Assembly (NCBI GenBank): GCA_964598535.1
Contig: CAZRCI010000004.1
Location: forward strand, 124,001 to 188,000
Reading direction: 5' to 3'
Source: JALHMI01 sp964598535
Lineage (GTDB): Bacteria; Planctomycetota; Planctomycetia; Pirellulales; PALSA-1355
Length of the DNA: 64,000 bases
The first letter of the stretch is position 1; each line of letters opens with the position of its first letter. A program made the translations under genes and the position numbers. Shown here piece after piece: positions 61,999 through 64,000 of the stretch. The notes beneath the pieces were generated by a model that did not search any database, had not been told where the DNA came from, and worked only from the letters and a program-made list of their open reading frames with translations.

Positions 61999-62061
61999 GT
62001 TCTTGCCGTGCCGTACTTGGTTCTTGCCGTGCCGTACTTGGTTCTTGCCGTGCCGTGCTGG
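61999..62061. repeat. 21-bp x 3 tandem repeat abutting a start codon
   Basis: Three consecutive copies of a 21-bp unit (GTTCTTGCCGTGCCGTAC plus 3 nt; copies 1 and 2 identical, copy 3 with changes at the end) occupy exactly the bases upstream of the Lon-N gene start. 21 bp equals seven codons, so copy-number changes would not shift any frame through it. Confidence 0.9.
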
Positions 62062-62138
62062 TCGCGTCTGCCGGGCAGATGCGTGATCAGAGAACTATCG
62101 AGCGAAAAACTTCGCGAGAGGAGAGAGCCATCGGCGAT

Positions 62139-62531
62139 TTACTCGGCGGGCGGATTCAGGTGAATTTCCGGAATCAGGTCAGGGATGATTTCGATCCGAG
62201 GAAACTCTTCCTGAGTGGCGATGACCTCCGCAAAGCACTGTTCAAATTGTTGCAGGAATTTTTCGAGGTCAAGGCCCTGGTGCGTGGGCCGATACGGCTC
62301 CAGGTAGCTGCGCGTACTGAAGTAGAGCTTACGCGCGCCGCGAATGTTGCCATTTCCGAAGTGGTGCAGGGCGACGGCCGCTTGAATCAGTCCTTGGTAA
62401 AACTTCCGCGAGGGGCCCTGGTAGTCGGACCAGAGCTCTTCCCAGACCTCGTGACTTTCGAAAAAGTCGCAGGTGTTGAAGTATTCGATTCCCCGCAGAT
62501 AAAGCGGTGCGTATTCGTCGGGATCTGCCAT
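62139..62531 (-). CDS. DUF309 family protein
   Basis: Protein of 130 aa. It has the DUF309 pattern almost throughout: FESHEVWEELWSDYQGPSRKF (given in part: FESHEVWEELWSDYQG), FYQGLIQAAVALHHFGNGN, and GARKLYFSTRSYL. His and Glu in the helical core (FESHEVWEELW) are the family hallmark. The function of DUF309 is not established. It is 141 nt downstream of the tandem repeat and lies between the Lon-N gene and the rhamnulokinase gene. Confidence 0.9.
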   Translation of the reverse strand: MADPDEYAPLYLRGIEYFNTCDFFESHEVWEELWSDYQGPSRKFYQGLIQAAVALHHFGNGNIRGARKLYFSTRSYLEPYRPTHQGLDLEKFLQQFEQCFAEVIATQEEFPRIEIIPDLIPEIHLNPPAE

Positions 62532-62635
62532 GCAATACGTGCCGCCGCTGGCTTAACGGGAAGGAAAGTTAGGGGATTGGCCCGGCCACGGCGGATTATA
62601 GGCCGCTTGGCGGTGAGAGGCGAACCATGCCAGAG

Positions 62636-64000
62636 CTACTTTCGCGCCAAACGTTGAAATCGGTGGAATGCCTCGTCCCAGGCGGCCGTGTTGCGCGGCT
62701 CGTAACGATCTGGGGGGAAACTGGCCGCGACGACCTGGCGTGCTTCGGAGATCGAGGACAGTTGGCCATCCGCGATCGCCTGGACCACGACGTTGCCGAT
62801 CGCGGTCGCTTCCACGGGGCCGGCGAGCACCACGCGTTGGCAGGCGTCCGCCGTCGCCTGGCAGAGCGCGCGATTTTGAGTGCCGCCGCCCACGATGTGA
62901 ATCGTGTCGATCCGGCCGCCAAGAAGCTCTTCGAGCCACAGGAGCACCTGGCGATAGCGCAGCGCCAAGCTCTCGAGCGCGCAGCCAATGACCGCGCCTT
63001 CGCGCTCCGGAACGGGCTGCCCGGTCTGGCGGCAATAGTCGCGAATCGCCTGGGGCATATTGGCGGGGGCGAGGAACGCGGGATCGTCAGGGTCGATCAG
63101 AGAGACCAGCGGAGGGGCTTGGGCCGCCCGTTGGATCAAATCGTTCCAGCTCAGGTTCTTGCCCTCCTCGCTCCAGACACGCCGACATTCTTGAACGAGC
63201 CACAGGCCTGCGATGTTCTTGAGCAAACGCGTCGTGCCGCCGATCCCGCCTTCGTTTGTAAAGTTCAACGCCAAGCATTGATCGTTGACGACCGGCTCGG
63301 GAACCTCGGCGCCCATTAGCGACCACGTGCCCGAGCTGATATAGCACCAAGTGGGCCGCTGACTGGGCGGATTCGCGACCGGCACCGCGGCCACGGCGCT
63401 CGCGGTGTCGTGCGTTCCGGGCAGAACGACATCGACACCGGCGAGGCCCGTTTGTTCGGCGACGTCGGAGCGAAGCCGGCCAAGCCGAGCGCCGGGCGGC
63501 GATAGCGGGCCGAGAAGGTGCGCTGGTAACCCGAACTTTTCGAGCAGTTCGTGGGACCAGCGTTTGGCCTGCGGGTCGTAGAATTGCGTGGTGGTCGCGT
63601 TGGTCAACTCGTTGGAGCGAACTCCGGTGAGCAGCCAATGAAAGAGGTCGGGCATCATAAGCAGCGACTCGGCCAGGTCGAGAATTGGGGAGCCGGCGCG
63701 CCGCATCGCCCATAGTTGGTACAAGGTGTTGAATTGCATGAACTGCAATCCGGTGCGCGCGAAGATATCCTGTCGTGAAACGAGCTCGAAAGCCTCGGCC
63801 AGGAGACCATCGGTTCGGCTATCGCGATAGGCGACAGGGTTCCCCAGCAGCTCGTCTCCGCGTCCGAGCAGGCCGAAGTCGACGCCCCAGGTATCCACGC
63901 CAACGCTGGCGATGGAGCCCAGATCGGCGGTCGCGGCAGCTCTGAGCCCGCGGCAGACATCCCGCCACTGAGCGAGCAAATCCCAATAGAGCGTTCCGGC
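62636..64000 (-). CDS. rhaB: Rhamnulokinase, truncated at the window edge
   Basis: 454 codons are visible; the reading frame runs off the window end, so the N-terminus (about 45 residues of the first FGGY ATP-binding segment) is missing. Visible motifs: LYWDLLAQW, SVGVDTWGVDFGLLG, AYRDSRTDG, LPGTHDTASAV, SSGTWSLMGAE, and HIVGGGTQNRALCQATAD of the FGGY kinase fold. RhaB phosphorylates L-rhamnulose. Rhamnose is a common planctomycete carbon source. A TTG at 63979 might be taken as a start, but the upstream frame A-G-T-L-Y-W-D continues the family sequence, so the true start lies outside. Confidence 0.92.
   Translation of the reverse strand, partial: AGTLYWDLLAQWRDVCRGLRAAATADLGSIASVGVDTWGVDFGLLGRGDELLGNPVAYRDSRTDGLLAEAFELVSRQDIFARTGLQFMQFNTLYQLWAMRRAGSPILDLAESLLMMPDLFHWLLTGVRSNELTNATTTQFYDPQAKRWSHELLEKFGLPAHLLGPLSPPGARLGRLRSDVAEQTGLAGVDVVLPGTHDTASAVAAVPVANPPSQRPTWCYISSGTWSLMGAEVPEPVVNDQCLALNFTNEGGIGGTTRLLKNIAGLWLVQECRRVWSEEGKNLSWNDLIQRAAQAPPLVSLIDPDDPAFLAPANMPQAIRDYCRQTGQPVPEREGAVIGCALESLALRYRQVLLWLEELLGGRIDTIHIVGGGTQNRALCQATADACQRVVLAGPVEATAIGNVVVQAIADGQLSSISEARQVVAASFPPDRYEPRNTAAWDEAFHRFQRLARK

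Noticed and set aside
61999..62061. Possible CRISPR array
   Set aside because: The three 21-bp units are directly contiguous with no spacers, so this is a minisatellite, not a CRISPR.

Overview
The window looks like chromosomal DNA of a high-GC member of the Planctomycetota, most likely the order Pirellulales. This is an inference from gene content, not from a marker gene: no rRNA or tRNA was seen. The indicators are a DUF1501 Tat-exported protein, a giant PVC-type cytochrome c/dehydrogenase/HEAT protein, four PEP-CTERM proteins, Tat-exported Gfo/Idh/MocA oxidoreductases, an LL-diaminopimelate aminotransferase, a DUF1570 protein, and intergenic hairpin repeats. Genes are dense on both strands. 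Many have signal peptides, and many of the exported proteins have no known function.

Layout. 1-3.7 kb: a PEP-CTERM protein (-) and an MscS-type channel (+). 3.8-6.2 kb: two Gfo/Idh/MocA oxidoreductases. 6.4-8.7 kb: an overlapping NfeD-like/flotillin pair. 8.7-12.5 kb: repeats, a tandem duplication of a PEP-CTERM gene, a palindromic element and a HAF-repeat PEP-CTERM protein. 12.8-16.4 kb: DUF1569, dapL, lipA and, divergently, smpB. 16.4-17.5 kb: a DUF104-like antitoxin/PIN toxin pair split by a 163-bp MITE-like insertion. 17.7-23.7 kb: a co-directional block of a LolD/MacB-type ABC ATPase and permease, two secreted CPFC proteins and two DUF3299-like proteins. 23.8-31.7 kb: a coiled-coil protein, a hydroxyacid dehydrogenase, a DUF1570 metalloprotease-like protein, a parvulin-type isomerase, a TPR-like protein, mutY and a small membrane protein. 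31.7-35.6 kb: trpC and purH (coupled) and a PQQ-like propeller protein. 35.9-43.6 kb: a 1311-aa protein of unknown function, an esterase, a sirtuin, a kelch protein and an AllA-like protein. 43.7-51 kb: the PVC cytochrome protein, a PIN/TRAM membrane protein, a dGTPase-like HD protein and a HIT protein. 51.3-54.5 kb: a 67-aa protein, a degenerate receiver protein, a gene-free stretch and a gingipain-like C25 peptidase. 54.7-64 kb: a HEAT-like protein, DUF1501, a TlpA-like lipoprotein, a small secreted protein, a polytopic membrane protein, folE, a Lon-N domain protein, DUF309 and a truncated rhamnulokinase.

The least ordinary items are these. (1) A MITE-like element with perfect 18-bp terminal inverted repeats and a TGA target duplication sits exactly at the stop/start junction of the toxin-antitoxin pair. 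(2) The same pair has an apparently leaderless promoter with an operator-like palindrome. (3) The ABC/CPFC/DUF3299 block is a candidate uncharacterised envelope system. (4) Three families of intergenic hairpin repeats are present. (5) MutY has Glu where the catalytic Asp is expected. Housekeeping functions (dapL, lipA, smpB, purH, trpC, folE, mutY) are scattered rather than arranged in pathway operons.
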